A stretch of DNA of 64,000 bases from Acinetobacter baumannii (GCF_009759685.1 NZ_CP046654.1:2790001-2854000), one strand, 5' to 3'. Numbered from the stretch's first letter, positions 34,308-43,940 are shown. Numbers and translations are program-made. The notes: generated from the letters alone by a model not told the origin.

Positions 34308-35321
34308 GACTTCGGTAAAGTCAAATCAGGTGTTGATGTTGAAGAAGCGAAAGTTCAGGTCGAACAAGCCAATGTTTTGGTTAGTGTTGATACTCTAGCT
34401 TTGGATGTTGCACAGACCATTGTGAATATTCAGCGTTATCTACAGCTTAATAAAATTGCTGAGCAGCAAATCGCCGGTATTCGACGTATTCAGGAAATTG
34501 CTAACCTGCGTGCAAACGCTGGTGTCGCGAGTCAAGCCGACCCAATTCAGGCGCAGTCATACTTACAGGCAGCGCAGTCTGCTTTGATTGCTCAGCAATC
34601 ATTATTACGTCAATACCAACAGCATTTAAGAACCTTATTAGGTGCAGATGTTAGTCATACCGGATGGATTATTTCCGATGATCTCGTGAAGCAATCTGAT
34701 CTTTATGGTGAACCTGAGTTTAATACTATTCCAAAAATGATTGCCGCGCAGGCAGGTGTTGAGGTTGCAAAAGCTCAAAAACAACAAACCCGTTTAACCC
34801 GATATCCGACCTTGGCTGTGAAAGGTTCGGTAAGTCAGGCGATTAATGGTAAAAACCCGAATAACGACAAAGATGACGGTTTGTATAGTTCAGTCATGCT
34901 TGAAGCAACCAGTCAGTTTTACCAAGGCGGTGCTACCGCTTCACAAGTAAAAATGGCAAGTTATGCCGAAGAAGCTGCAAAAGCCAAAGTGAATTCGGTG
35001 TATATGGATGTTCTGGACCAAATTAGAACAAGTCGCGAACAGATTGAAAATAAACAGCGTCAAATGCAGGTTTTGGCAAGTCGCCAAGCAACAACGGTTC
35101 GTACACGTGAACTCTATCAAGAGCAGTACAAGCTCGGTACGCGTTCATTGGTCGATTTATTAAATGCTGAACAAGCTATTCATAGTGCCAACTCAGAACT
35201 TGAATCAGCACGTTATGACATTTATAGCAGCATTGTTCAGTACATTGAAGCAACAGGACGTTCCCGCCAAGCCTATGGCTTAAATAATATTTCAATTCAG
35301 GGGTTCGAAGTACAACCATGA
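34308..35321 (+). pseudogene. TolC-like outer membrane protein, 3' fragment
   Basis: 337 codons from GAC at 34308 (DFGKVKSGVDVEEAKVQVE); a chance ATG at 34293 inside the element adds MYIRS. The rest of the OEP fold is present: a helix with ALDVAQTIVNIQRYL, the second repeat RLTRYPTLAVKGSVSQ, TSQFYQGGATASQVKMA, and the final LVDLLNAEQAIHSANSELESA. With 173 codons at 22727-23245 it makes a 510-residue protein of normal length. This fragment has no signal peptide and no ribosome site, so it should be silent unless the element leaves. It overlaps the ABC gene start (ATGA-type). Confidence 0.9.
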
Positions 35322-37459
35322 TGACAAAAATAAATTACCAGCCTTGGCTACAGGCGGTCTTAACTATTGCTAAACATTATCGAATAGAGCCTTCAGAAGA
35401 AAGAATTCGTTTACAACTTGATTGGAACCAAAATCAGAATTTAGATAACGTCTTGCAGTTAATGACACGTCAAGTCGGTCTGAATCTTCGTAAGGCACCA
35501 TTTTCCTTAGACTTACTCAACCCATGGCGTTTACCTGTCATGGTGGAGTTTAATGATGGTCAAGTCGGTGTAATCGATAAGGCTGATACCCAAGGAAATG
35601 TGAGTATCCAGTTCAGTGGAGATCAGGGCCTTTCACAAAGTTTATCTTTAGACGCTTTAAAAACTACACTTAAAAATGTCTATATCTTGCGTCCTGAAAC
35701 GTCTATCCCAGATGCACGTATTGACGAATATATCAAACCTTATGAAGCCAACTGGTTCTGGTCAATCGTTTTAAGAGACTGGAAACGCTACGTTGATATT
35801 ATGTTTGCCTCGCTGATTGCCAATGTGCTGGCACTGGCAACCATTATTTTCTCGATGCAAGTGTATGACCGCGTGGTTCCATCCCAGTCAATTCCAACTT
35901 TATGGGTTTTGGCAGGTGGTGTACTGATTGCCGCTCTTTTTGAGTTTACCTTACGCGTTTCACGAGTATATTTATCCGATATTATTGGTAAACGTGCTGA
36001 TTTACGTGTGTCGGATCGTGTATTTGGCCATGCCTTAAGAATTAAAAATAAAGATCGCTCGAAATCTACAGGTAGTTTTATTTCCCAGATTCGTGAACTC
36101 GAAGGCGTTCGTGAACTGGTCACCTCAACTACAATTAGTGCGATTGCCGATTTTCCGTTCTTTTTCCTATTCTTAGTAATTTTTGCCATTATTGGTGGAA
36201 AACTGTTCTGGGTAATGCTACTTGTTGTGCCGCTTATGATCTTGCCAGGTATTTTGGTACAGAAGAAGCTGGCTCAACTGGCACAAGAAGGCATGAGAGA
36301 ATCTTCAATTCGTAACGCAATTTTGGTAGAAGCGGTACAAGGTATTGAAGACATTAAGCTCTTACGTGCTGAATCACGTTTCCAAAACCAATGGAACCAT
36401 ATGAATGAAGTCTCAGCCGACATTGGTATGAGACAGCGTAAAATTGTGGGTACCTTAATGGCTTGGACCCAAATGGTTCAGGGTTTAACTTATGCCATTG
36501 TGGTGTTAGTGGGCTGTTTTGCGGTAATGGACGGTGAAATGACCACAGGTGCGTTAGTCGCATGTTCAATTTTATCTTCGCGTATGTTAGGGCCAATTGC
36601 CCAGATTACGGGCGTATTAGGTCGTCTACAACAGGCAAAAGTTGCTAAGCAAAGTTTAGATGAACTTATGCAACGTCCGATTGATCAGGCCGACCGTTCA
36701 CATCTGGTACACAAAGCTGTTTTAAATGGCGACTATGAATTAAAAAATATCTTGTTCCAATATGGGGAAGAAGATCCGAGACCAAGTCTTGCGATCCGCC
36801 ATTTAAAAATTCGTGCCGGAGAAAAAATTGCGATTTTGGGTCGTAATGGTGCTGGTAAGTCGACATTACTTCAGCTTTTATCCGGTATGCAGGTTCCAAC
36901 TCAGGGAGCTGTGCATTTAGATGGACTCGATCTTTCCTTAATTGATCCATCAGATGTGCGCCGAGATATGGGGCTACTCAACCAGAATGCACATTTATTC
37001 TATGGAACAATCCGTGAAAACCTGACTTTAGGTGCACCGCTTGCAACAGATGAAGATATTCTTCGTGCATTGGTGGTAACAGGCGCTTTATCTTTTGTTC
37101 AAGAGAAAAAAGAAGGCTTGGATTACTTGGTTTTAGAGGGAGGCGTTGGTTTCTCTGGTGGCCAGAAACAAGCGTTATTATTGGCTCGTTTATTGATTCG
37201 TCAACCGAATATTTTATTGCTTGATGAGCCGACAGCAGCCATTGATGATGTTGCAGAGAAACAATTAATTGATCATCTCAAAGGATGGTTAGCACACCGA
37301 ACGTTGGTCGTGGCGACCCACCGCCGAGCTGTTCTTGAACTGGTCGATCGAATTATTGTCGTCAATGAAGGCAAAATTGTGATGGATGGACCACGAGATC
37401 AGGTACTTAATCAATCTACAGCCCAACAAAAACAAGTGAGCCAAGGGGGCAATTCATGA
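35318..37459 (+). CDS. Type I secretion ABC exporter (HlyB/LapB-like)
   Basis: 713 residues. The N-terminal 140 residues are a C39-peptidase-like domain without the catalytic Cys motif, as in exporters of large RTX/adhesin proteins. A membrane domain follows (IMFASLIANVLALATIIFS, LFWVMLLVVPLMIL). The nucleotide-binding domain has Walker A LGRNGAGKST, signature FSGGQKQ and Walker B ILLLDEPTAAID, plus ATHRR. It exports unfolded substrates in one step with the HlyD-type protein and a TolC channel. The ATG overlaps the end of the tolC-like gene and the stop overlaps the next ATG. With the channel gene split by the element, the exporter probably lacks its own partner. Confidence 0.92.
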   Translation: MMTKINYQPWLQAVLTIAKHYRIEPSEERIRLQLDWNQNQNLDNVLQLMTRQVGLNLRKAPFSLDLLNPWRLPVMVEFNDGQVGVIDKADTQGNVSIQFSGDQGLSQSLSLDALKTTLKNVYILRPETSIPDARIDEYIKPYEANWFWSIVLRDWKRYVDIMFASLIANVLALATIIFSMQVYDRVVPSQSIPTLWVLAGGVLIAALFEFTLRVSRVYLSDIIGKRADLRVSDRVFGHALRIKNKDRSKSTGSFISQIRELEGVRELVTSTTISAIADFPFFFLFLVIFAIIGGKLFWVMLLVVPLMILPGILVQKKLAQLAQEGMRESSIRNAILVEAVQGIEDIKLLRAESRFQNQWNHMNEVSADIGMRQRKIVGTLMAWTQMVQGLTYAIVVLVGCFAVMDGEMTTGALVACSILSSRMLGPIAQITGVLGRLQQAKVAKQSLDELMQRPIDQADRSHLVHKAVLNGDYELKNILFQYGEEDPRPSLAIRHLKIRAGEKIAILGRNGAGKSTLLQLLSGMQVPTQGAVHLDGLDLSLIDPSDVRRDMGLLNQNAHLFYGTIRENLTLGAPLATDEDILRALVVTGALSFVQEKKEGLDYLVLEGGVGFSGGQKQALLLARLLIRQPNILLLDEPTAAIDDVAEKQLIDHLKGWLAHRTLVVATHRRAVLELVDRIIVVNEGKIVMDGPRDQVLNQSTAQQKQVSQGGNS

Positions 37460-38646
37460 GCGAACAACAACAAGAACTTACCCGTTCAATGAATGTATCT
37501 TATAGTGAACCACCATTACCACGTGCCAGTTTAGTCATCTGGATCGTGGGCATTGGTTTAGTGATTTTCTTTATCTGGGCATGGTTTTTTAAGCTCGAAG
37601 AAGTTTCAACCGGTACAGGTAAAGTTATTCCATCCTCTAAAGAACAAGTCATCCAGTCTTTAGAAGGTGGTATTTTAACTAAGCTAAATGTACAAGAAGG
37701 CGATATTGTCCAAAAAGGGCAAATTCTTGCTCAGCTCGACCCAACCCGTTTTGCTTCAAATGTGGGCGAGTCGAGATCTTTATTAATTGCAGCTCAAGCC
37801 ACAGCAGCACGTTTACGTGCGGAAGTGAACGGTACACCACTGGTTTTCCCTGAAATAGTTGCACAAGATCCGAAGCTTGTTCATGAAGAGACTGCTTTGT
37901 ATGAATCACGCAGAGCCGATCTTGAACAAACGCTTTCAGGATTAAGACAGGCTTTACAACTGGTTCAGCAAGAATTGGCCATGACAGAGCCTTTGGTTGC
38001 TAAAGGTGCTGCTAGTGAGGTTGAGGTTTTACGCTTACGCCGTGAAGCAAATGATTTGCAAAACAAGATGAACGATGCACGTAACCAATACTACGTTAAA
38101 GCACGTGAAGAGTTATCTAAAGCAAATACTGACACGCAAACTCAACAACAAGTGGTCATGGGCCGTAATGACAGTTTACAGCGTGCCGTATTTAAAGCCC
38201 CTGTGCGCGGTGTGGTAAAAGAAATCACAGTGACAACGCATGGCGGTGTGATTCCACAAAACGGTAAGTTAATGACCATCGTTCCAATTGATGAACAGTT
38301 ATTAATTGAAGCCCGTATTTTGCCTCGTGACATTGCGTTCATTCGTCCTGGTCAAGAAGCTTTGGTTAAGATCACGGCCTATGACTACTCAATTTATGGT
38401 GGTTTAAAAGGTAAGGTTACGGTTATTTCTCCAGATACCATTCGCGATGAAGTGAAACAGGATCAATTCTATTATCGTGTTTATATCCGAACTGACTCCG
38501 ATAAGCTTTACAATAAAGAAGGTAAAGCATTCGGTATTACACCGGGTATGGTGGCAACTGTAGATATTCGTACGGGTGAGAAGACTGTACTGGATTACTT
38601 ACTGAAACCATTTAATAAAGCCAAAGAAGCATTAAGAGAAAGATAA
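37456..38646 (+). CDS. Type I secretion membrane fusion protein (HlyD/LapC-like)
   Basis: 396 residues. One membrane segment (SLVIWIVGIGLVIFFIWAW) follows a short cytoplasmic part. A lipoyl-like strand pair (KEQVIQSLEGGILTKLNV, DIVQKGQILAQLDPTRF), a long coiled-coil hairpin (about 90-230) and beta-barrel strands come next. RGVVKEITVTTHGGVI and PGQEALVKITAYDYSIYGGLKG are conserved HlyD-family segments. It links the ABC exporter to the outer membrane channel. The start overlaps the exporter stop by 4 bases. An intrinsic terminator follows 6 bases after its stop, so it ends the operon. Confidence 0.92.
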   Translation: MSEQQQELTRSMNVSYSEPPLPRASLVIWIVGIGLVIFFIWAWFFKLEEVSTGTGKVIPSSKEQVIQSLEGGILTKLNVQEGDIVQKGQILAQLDPTRFASNVGESRSLLIAAQATAARLRAEVNGTPLVFPEIVAQDPKLVHEETALYESRRADLEQTLSGLRQALQLVQQELAMTEPLVAKGAASEVEVLRLRREANDLQNKMNDARNQYYVKAREELSKANTDTQTQQQVVMGRNDSLQRAVFKAPVRGVVKEITVTTHGGVIPQNGKLMTIVPIDEQLLIEARILPRDIAFIRPGQEALVKITAYDYSIYGGLKGKVTVISPDTIRDEVKQDQFYYRVYIRTDSDKLYNKEGKAFGITPGMVATVDIRTGEKTVLDYLLKPFNKAKEALRER

Positions 38647-38652
38647 GAAAAA

Positions 38653-38677
38653 AAGCCCCGAAATTCGGGGCTTTTTT
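38653..38677 (+). terminator. Terminator of the type I secretion operon
   Basis: AAGCCCCG and CGGGGCTT pair around AAATT, then T6. Confidence 0.9.
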
Positions 38678-38738
38678 ATAGGTTTGCTTCTATTAAATTC
38701 ACGTTATAATTTGATTTTTATTATGCTTTATTTTATTT

Positions 38739-39338
38739 ATGCCTTTTACGATTGCATCACCCGTTACTTTTGAAGAAGAAATTAAAAAAAGTAGATTTCA
38801 GGCGATTGCTGCGCCAGTAGAAAATGAACAACAAGTGAAAGAGTTTTTAGAATTAAATAAAGATATCTCGACCACACATCAATGTTGGGCATGGAAAATT
38901 GGACATAACGTTCGCTTTAATGATGATGGCGAACCATCTGGTACAGCGGGACGTCCAATTCTGGCAACTATTGAAGGAAATGACCTGACTAATATTATTG
39001 TCATGGTGAACCGCTGGTATGGCGGTATAAAACTGGGAACTGGGGGGCTTGTTCGGGCATATGGTGGTTGTGCCGGACAATCGTTATTGTTAGCTGAACG
39101 TATTGAACTGATTGCCAAGAAAACGATTCATTTTTCTTGTCATTTTAATGAATGGGCCATCTTTCAGTATGAGCTGACACAGCAGCAAATTGAATATCAG
39201 GAAAGTTATACTGCAACAGGTGTCGATATTGAAGCGAGGCTACAGGTTCACCAAATTGAACCACTCGCTCTAAAACTGCGAGATGTAACTCGTGGTCGCG
39301 AAGAATTAAAAGTTGAGGAGGAATTGACTGATGACTGA
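38739..39338 (+). CDS. yigZ: YigZ/IMPACT family protein
   Basis: 199 residues. FEEEIKKSRFQAIAAPVENE starts the N-terminal IMPACT domain. Conserved pieces are HQCWAWKIG, FNDDGEPSGTAGRPIL, VNRWYGGIKLGTGGLVRAY and a C-terminal domain of unknown fold. The family is widespread; the eukaryotic relative IMPACT inhibits Gcn2, and the bacterial role is not settled. The last 8 bases overlap the following acyltransferase gene, so the two may be co-translated. The start is 62 bases after the terminator of the secretion operon. Confidence 0.93.
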   Translation: MPFTIASPVTFEEEIKKSRFQAIAAPVENEQQVKEFLELNKDISTTHQCWAWKIGHNVRFNDDGEPSGTAGRPILATIEGNDLTNIIVMVNRWYGGIKLGTGGLVRAYGGCAGQSLLLAERIELIAKKTIHFSCHFNEWAIFQYELTQQQIEYQESYTATGVDIEARLQVHQIEPLALKLRDVTRGREELKVEEELTDD

Positions 39339-39942
39339 TTCTTTACTCAAGTACCGCGAGCAACATAAACACCGTTTAAATTATATGCCATGGCTATATT
39401 GGACATTGAAACCCAAACACCGTGTTTGGGCGGAAGAATGGCAAAAAGAATATCAGGCTTATTTAATGGATATGGAAACGGTCGAGATCGGGGAGAACTG
39501 TTTTATTTCACCGTTAGCTCATATTTTTGCCGAGCCGGGTCGGAAAATTAAGATTGGTGATAATTGTTTTATTGCGGCAGATTGTAGTTTGCATGGACCG
39601 CTTGAGATTGGTAATGAGGTTGCAATTAACCACCACTGTATCTTAGATGGCGGTCGAGCAGGCATAAAACTGCATGATCAAGTTCGTATTGCTGCTTATT
39701 GTCATCTCTATGCATTTGATCATGGCATGCAACTCGACCGTCCACTTTACCAACAGCCGGTTCGCTCACAGGGTATCGAAATTGAAAAAGATGTTTGGTT
39801 AGGTGCGCATGTGGGGATTAAAGACGGGATTAAAATTGGAAAACATGCTGTAGTTGGCATGAATAGTATGGTGACAAAAGATGTGGAGCCGTACCATATT
39901 GTGGGTGGAAACCCAGCAAAATTTATCCGTTTAAGAAAATAA
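39331..39942 (+). CDS. Hexapeptide-repeat acyltransferase (left-handed beta-helix)
   Basis: 203 residues. Repeated hexads such as IKIGDNCFIAADCSLH, LEIGNEVAINHHCIL and IEIEKDVWLGAHVGIKDG build a left-handed beta-helix. The last turn KHAVVGMNSMVTKDVEPYHIVGGNPAKFI is the classic end of maltose/galactoside O-acetyltransferase-type enzymes. It probably transfers an acetyl group from acetyl-CoA to a sugar. A loop with YAFDHGMQLDRPLYQQP contains the likely catalytic His. The substrate is unknown. It shares 8 bases with yigZ upstream. Confidence 0.85.
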   Translation: MTDSLLKYREQHKHRLNYMPWLYWTLKPKHRVWAEEWQKEYQAYLMDMETVEIGENCFISPLAHIFAEPGRKIKIGDNCFIAADCSLHGPLEIGNEVAINHHCILDGGRAGIKLHDQVRIAAYCHLYAFDHGMQLDRPLYQQPVRSQGIEIEKDVWLGAHVGIKDGIKIGKHAVVGMNSMVTKDVEPYHIVGGNPAKFIRLRK

Positions 39943-40097
39943 TGCAGTCTCAAGAATGTAATAAAATGTTTGATCTTTAAACAAAAAAGTGGATTTTAAT
40001 ACATAAACCTTAACATACGGATTTTTATCTATGTTAAGTTAAAGCTAAGTTATAGAAAAATCTCCAAGGCAAATAGACCTGAAGAAGAGAGGCAAAA

Positions 40098-40940
40098 ATG
40101 AACCGTGTTATTGCGTGTATTGACTCATCACCTTGTATTAATGCTATTGCAGATGCAGCGGCTTGGGTTGCGAAAGCAACTGGACGAGAGCTTGTATTAT
40201 TACAAATTCTAGATTACTACCCGGCAAGTTATCACCTTGGTGAAATTAGTGGCGTAATCGGCTTTGAAAGCAATGCAATGTTGCTTAAAGAGTTAGCTGA
40301 ATTAGAGCAAAAACAAAGTGAACTCGCTTTAGATTACAGCAATAATTTACTCAGACATATCTCTGACTTAATTAAAGAAAAACACGGAATTACTTGCTCA
40401 AAAATTCAGGAAAAAGGGGATTTTCTAGAGCAAAGTTTTAATCTCTTACATGAAAATGATATCGTGATTTTAGGTCGCGTAGGTGAAAGAGCCGCCGAAA
40501 AACATAAACCGATTGGTAGCAATGTTGAAAACTTTATCCGTGGTGCAAATTGTACGGTTTTGACCATTGGTGAAAACTTCAAAGTACCGACACGTTTTAT
40601 TTTTGCTTATGAATACTCTCCGACATGTCAAAAGATGATGCGCCGTATTGCGCAAAGTGACTTATTACGGACTTTACAGTGCCATTTAGTTTATGTCGGT
40701 GACCATCCTGAAATATTGAATGAACCAGAGCATTACTTGAAACAAGCGGGGCTAGATGTAGTGACTGTTTATAGATACGGTGATGTGGCGCAAAATATTC
40801 TAGAGTACCAACAAGAACACGGCATTCAAATTATTGTGCTCGGCGCATTTAGCCATAGCAAAATACATCAGTTCTTCTTGGGAAGTATTGCAACCACGAT
40901 TTTCCGTAACGCGACTGTACCATTACTTGTGGCTAAATGA
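40098..40940 (+). CDS. Tandem universal stress protein (UspA-type)
   Basis: 280 residues, with AGAGAGGC ahead of the ATG. It has two Usp domains: residues 1-155 (MNRVIACIDSSPCINAIADAA, DIVILGRVGER, NCTVLTIGENF) and 160-280 (FIFAYEYSPTCQKMM, IIVLGAFSHSKIHQFFLGSIA, ATVPLLVAK). The second half keeps the G-x2-G-like nucleotide loop. Such proteins accumulate in stress and bind ATP; the exact role differs. A strong inverted repeat follows the stop. It is a single gene with no operon partner. Confidence 0.9.
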   Translation: MNRVIACIDSSPCINAIADAAAWVAKATGRELVLLQILDYYPASYHLGEISGVIGFESNAMLLKELAELEQKQSELALDYSNNLLRHISDLIKEKHGITCSKIQEKGDFLEQSFNLLHENDIVILGRVGERAAEKHKPIGSNVENFIRGANCTVLTIGENFKVPTRFIFAYEYSPTCQKMMRRIAQSDLLRTLQCHLVYVGDHPEILNEPEHYLKQAGLDVVTVYRYGDVAQNILEYQQEHGIQIIVLGAFSHSKIHQFFLGSIATTIFRNATVPLLVAK

Positions 40941-40949
40941 TGAGATTTG

Positions 40950-40986
40950 CATATAGTTATCCGCAAATCTTGTGGATAACTATATG
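40950..40986. terminator. 13-bp inverted repeat after the stress protein gene
   Basis: CATATAGTTATCC at 40950-40962 pairs perfectly with GGATAACTATATG at 40974-40986 around an 11-base loop. There is no T tract on the plus strand. It lies between convergent genes and is a likely terminator or mRNA end. Confidence 0.5.
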
Positions 40987-41056
40987 GAAAAGCAGGGGTA
41001 ATAAAAGTAATTTGTTGATTATAAATAATAAAATGAAAAAGATGATTTTTTAACCA

Positions 41057-41725
41057 TTATTTCACAATTGCAATTGCAAAACCATCATGACCTTTTGAGC
41101 CAACCGTTTGTAAAGCTGTGCAAGACAAAATTTGCGGATGATTTTCTAGGGCTTTAAAGGTTTCACGAATGCCTTCAATACTTGGTTTTTTGTTTTCAGG
41201 ATTCAAAATATCACCGGCACGAATGACATTATCTAGCACAATAATAGTGCCAGATTTTGAAAATTTGAGACTGAGTTCTAAATATTCCGGATAGCCCTGT
41301 TTATCGGCATCGATAAAGATAAAATCAAAAGGCTCAATCGATTGAGGGTCAATTGCGGAAAGTACATCGGCAGCACGGCCTAATTTAAGCTCAACTTTTA
41401 CAGGCAGGTTGGCATGATCGATATTCTTTTGAGCCATTTCTGCATGAGTATCACGACCTTCAATGGTAAGCAAATAGCCATCTTCAGGCAGTGCACGTCC
41501 TAACCAGATTGTACTGTAGGCAGCAAAGGTCCCAATTTCTAAAACACGCTTGCACTTATTCATCTGAATGAGCATTTGCAAGAACATTCCTTGATTTGGA
41601 GCAACTGCAAGATGATTTGAAAAGCCGTGTTCGTCGGTATTTTTTAATGCAAAGTCGAGTCGAGGATCTTCGGGAATTAAATGTGAATCGATATATTCGT
41701 CAATGTCTGTCCACATCTGCTGCAT
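41057..41725 (-). CDS. SAM-dependent O-methyltransferase (family 3, catechol-type)
   Basis: 222 residues from ATG 41725; a TTG 6 bases upstream is less likely. The SAM site is RVLEIGTFAAYSTIWLGRALP, a Glu in LLTIEGRDTHAEMAQ follows, and FDFIFIDADKQGYPEY gives the metal-binding Asp residues. VLDNVIRAGDI and the C-terminal TVGSKGHDGFAIAIVK complete the class. These enzymes methylate hydroxyls of small phenolics; in bacteria the substrate is often unknown. It is convergent with the stress protein gene. Confidence 0.9.
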   Translation of the reverse strand: MQQMWTDIDEYIDSHLIPEDPRLDFALKNTDEHGFSNHLAVAPNQGMFLQMLIQMNKCKRVLEIGTFAAYSTIWLGRALPEDGYLLTIEGRDTHAEMAQKNIDHANLPVKVELKLGRAADVLSAIDPQSIEPFDFIFIDADKQGYPEYLELSLKFSKSGTIIVLDNVIRAGDILNPENKKPSIEGIRETFKALENHPQILSCTALQTVGSKGHDGFAIAIVK

Positions 41726-41864
41726 AGTCAAATTTACCTGTATGTTGATAGGCGTATTTTAAACGTTTATGACTAGAGTGCAAAAATCTTCGATTCAAGA
41801 AATTTTGGTTGATTATAGAATGAGCAAATCCCCTTAAACTGAAGCGCATAAGGGGATTTATATT

Positions 41865-42587
41865 TTAGAAATTACACATTGATGTATTGCGGGTTAAGTC
41901 AGGTCCCCAAGTACGATAGCCTTGAGTATCAATATGGATTTGTCCTGAACTATATAATCCAATACCTAAATTTAAACTTTGGCCGTGCTGAGTCCAGAAC
42001 TGACACAATTTAAACTTCGTATTTTCAATAAACGCATAGTCTTGTGGCTGTGGAACTTCTGGCCCAATACGGAAATCGATGGCAGAGTTAAATAAATGCT
42101 TAGAAGAACTTGCGCCGCCTGCACATTCATTTAAAGGTAAGTCTCGGTAAACTGAAGTTACCTCAAAGTCGGTTAAAACTTTTGCGGCAATAAGATATTT
42201 AAAGACACGTAAGGTCGATAAAGAATTATTCCAAAGTTCACGGTTAGGTACCGCATATTCTGAACGGCCACACTTCTGCCAATCACGAGCGGATCTTAAT
42301 AATTCAAAACTTGGTACGATACCTGCCACATCATGACGCGCCAGAAATTTTTCATATTCGCGTACACGTTCATAATGATCGCCTGTATTTAACCAAGCGC
42401 GATAGGAAGCAGGTTCAACTTTAGGTGGAATTGGACGTTCGATAATAACGCGCTCTTGAGGAATAAAGATGCGCTTACCGCTTGGAGAGGTTTTGCCTGT
42501 TGTTGTGTGTTGAGGAGAGCTGGCGCAACCCACCATAATCGCAGGGATTATGCATAGGGGCAGCATGCTCTGCAAAAACTTCCGCAT
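41865..42587 (-). CDS. Lipoprotein with M15-type peptidase-like domain
   Basis: 240 residues from ATG 42587; a TTG 12 bases upstream adds MIFL. The N-terminus MRKFLQSMLPLCIIPAIMVGCASS is a lipoprotein signal with lipobox IMVGC. The core SSKHLFNSAIDFRIG matches the S-x-H-x6-D zinc motif of M15A (D-Ala-D-Ala carboxypeptidase/Hedgehog-like) proteins, and a second His would be in SSGQIHIDT near the end. It probably acts on peptidoglycan peptides in the periplasm while anchored in the membrane. All expected zinc ligands can be placed. A direct role in wall turnover is an inference. Confidence 0.75.
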   Translation of the reverse strand: MRKFLQSMLPLCIIPAIMVGCASSPQHTTTGKTSPSGKRIFIPQERVIIERPIPPKVEPASYRAWLNTGDHYERVREYEKFLARHDVAGIVPSFELLRSARDWQKCGRSEYAVPNRELWNNSLSTLRVFKYLIAAKVLTDFEVTSVYRDLPLNECAGGASSSKHLFNSAIDFRIGPEVPQPQDYAFIENTKFKLCQFWTQHGQSLNLGIGLYSSGQIHIDTQGYRTWGPDLTRNTSMCNF

Positions 42588-42716
42588 AAGAAAAATCAAA
42601 AGCTTATAAATATTGCGCCTATTTTAATGCAAAACAGTGCACAAATTACGAGGAATTTGCAATGAAATGTTTGAATAGGGTATAAAAAAGATCAGCGGTT
42701 GCTGATCTTTTTGAAA

Positions 42717-43040
42717 TTATTTTTCTAGATACTGTAACTTATCTGGTTTGCCGTTCCATTCTTCGCGGTCAGCAGGTTGTTCACCAATTTGAGTAATGTT
42801 AGGCCACTTTTGAGAAAGTTCAGCATTTAATTCAATAAATACTTCTTGACCTTCTGGTAGCTCATCTTCAGAGAAAATTGCATTTGCAGGGCATTCTGGT
42901 TCACACAATGCACAGTCAATACATTCATCCGGATTAATCACTAGGAAATTCGGACCTTCGTAAAAACAGTCTACAGGACAAACTTCTACGCAATCTTGGT
43001 ATTTACATTTAATACAATTTTCAGTGACAACAAAGGTCAT
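42717..43040 (-). CDS. fdxA: Ferredoxin, 7Fe-8S type
   Basis: 107 residues. The two cluster motifs are [18 protein letters not shown] (C-x2-C-x4-C-x3-C pattern) and [16 protein letters not shown]. The spacing and the 30-residue C-terminal extension ending LQYLEK are typical of FdxA-type 7Fe/8Fe ferredoxins. It carries electrons in the cytoplasm. It is next to mutS and a GNAT gene in the usual Acinetobacter order as I recall it. No adjoining redox partner gene. Confidence 0.95.
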   Translation of the reverse strand: MTFVVTENCIKCKYQDCVEVCPVDCFYEGPNFLVINPDECIDCALCEPECPANAIFSEDELPEGQEVFIELNAELSQKWPNITQIGEQPADREEWNGKPDKLQYLEK

Positions 43041-43384
43041 GGCGACAGCTACCTAAAAAATATGGTTTCATTTCGAATAGCTTATTTTAGGCAAAAAAGG
43101 GGTAAACAAACAATTGCTTTTATTGATATTGTTTATTTATACATATGAAGATAAGTTAATACATTGATATTCAAAAGAATGTTTCAGCTTAAATAAGAGC
43201 TAAATTATAAAATCAGGATAATAATAAGTTTTATAAAACAATAGTTTAAATAATTTTTTTGTCATGAGTTTTAATGTCATTTGGGTCAAGGTATCTGTTT
43301 AGGCAGACACCTCAACCACAACATTTACTTTTAAATTTTGCCTCTATGCTGAATCGATAGACAAAAAATCTTTAAGTAATGAGC
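43041..43384. other. Intergenic gap between ferredoxin and GNAT genes
   Basis: 344 AT-rich bases upstream of fdxA (minus) and downstream of the GNAT gene (minus). The only structure seen is an imperfect hairpin, AGGTATCTG with CAGACACCT near 43290-43315, possibly ending GNAT transcription. No small ORF is supported. Confidence 0.5.
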
Positions 43385-43921
43385 TTAAAGTGTACAAAGT
43401 AAATGGATGTCTTCTGGTTCAAGTTCCCATAATTGACGATCTGGGTGCTTTAATACGTCCGCGCCATGCTTTATATAGAAATCTACTGTACGCTTACTTG
43501 GAGTGGCTGAAATATAAAGTTGATTGGCTTCCAATTGCTTGGCCGATTCTTTTGCCGCTTGCATCAGCTTTGCACCAATACCTTTGCCTTGTTGATCGGC
43601 ATCGACGTAAAAATATTGCAGTAATTTTGCATTGGGATAATCAGTAATAGTCTGATTCGAGACTACACTAATGCCAGCCAACTGTTCAGACGCATCAAAA
43701 GCACCGATAAATAAAGCCCCTTGTTCATAGAGTTCTTTTAATTTGGGCGGATCATTTTCTAAATGATAAGCATCCCAATGTTTAACATCATAAAAACAAT
43801 CTGTTAATTCTAAGTGTTCTTGCTTTTGTAAGTAGAGTTGGGTAATCAGTTCACGACGATTAATCTGTTGCCAAATTAAATCGATCTCTGTGTATTGTAG
43901 TGGCCTTAAGAAAATAGAAAT
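43385..43921 (-). CDS. GNAT N-acetyltransferase with probable ATT start
   Basis: About 178 residues if started at ATT 43921, which has AAGGAG 6 bases upstream. The longer frame from a TTG at 43972 would run through a perfect hairpin and has no ribosome site. The protein starts ISIFLRPLQYTEIDLIW, contains the acetyl-CoA motif DQQGKGIGAKLMQAA and ends with TVDFYIKHGADV, all standard GNAT features. It probably acetylates a small amine. It follows mutS on the same strand, separated by the hairpin. The start call is unusual and is listed as a finding. Confidence 0.8.
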   Translation of the reverse strand: MSIFLRPLQYTEIDLIWQQINRRELITQLYLQKQEHLELTDCFYDVKHWDAYHLENDPPKLKELYEQGALFIGAFDASEQLAGISVVSNQTITDYPNAKLLQYFYVDADQQGKGIGAKLMQAAKESAKQLEANQLYISATPSKRTVDFYIKHGADVLKHPDRQLWELEPEDIHLLCTL

Positions 43922-43940
43922 TTTATTCTCCTTAAAGTAA

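Noticed and set aside
43390..43647. Plus-strand frame over the GNAT gene
   Set aside because: It is antisense to the GNAT gene, which has a clear acetyl-CoA motif.
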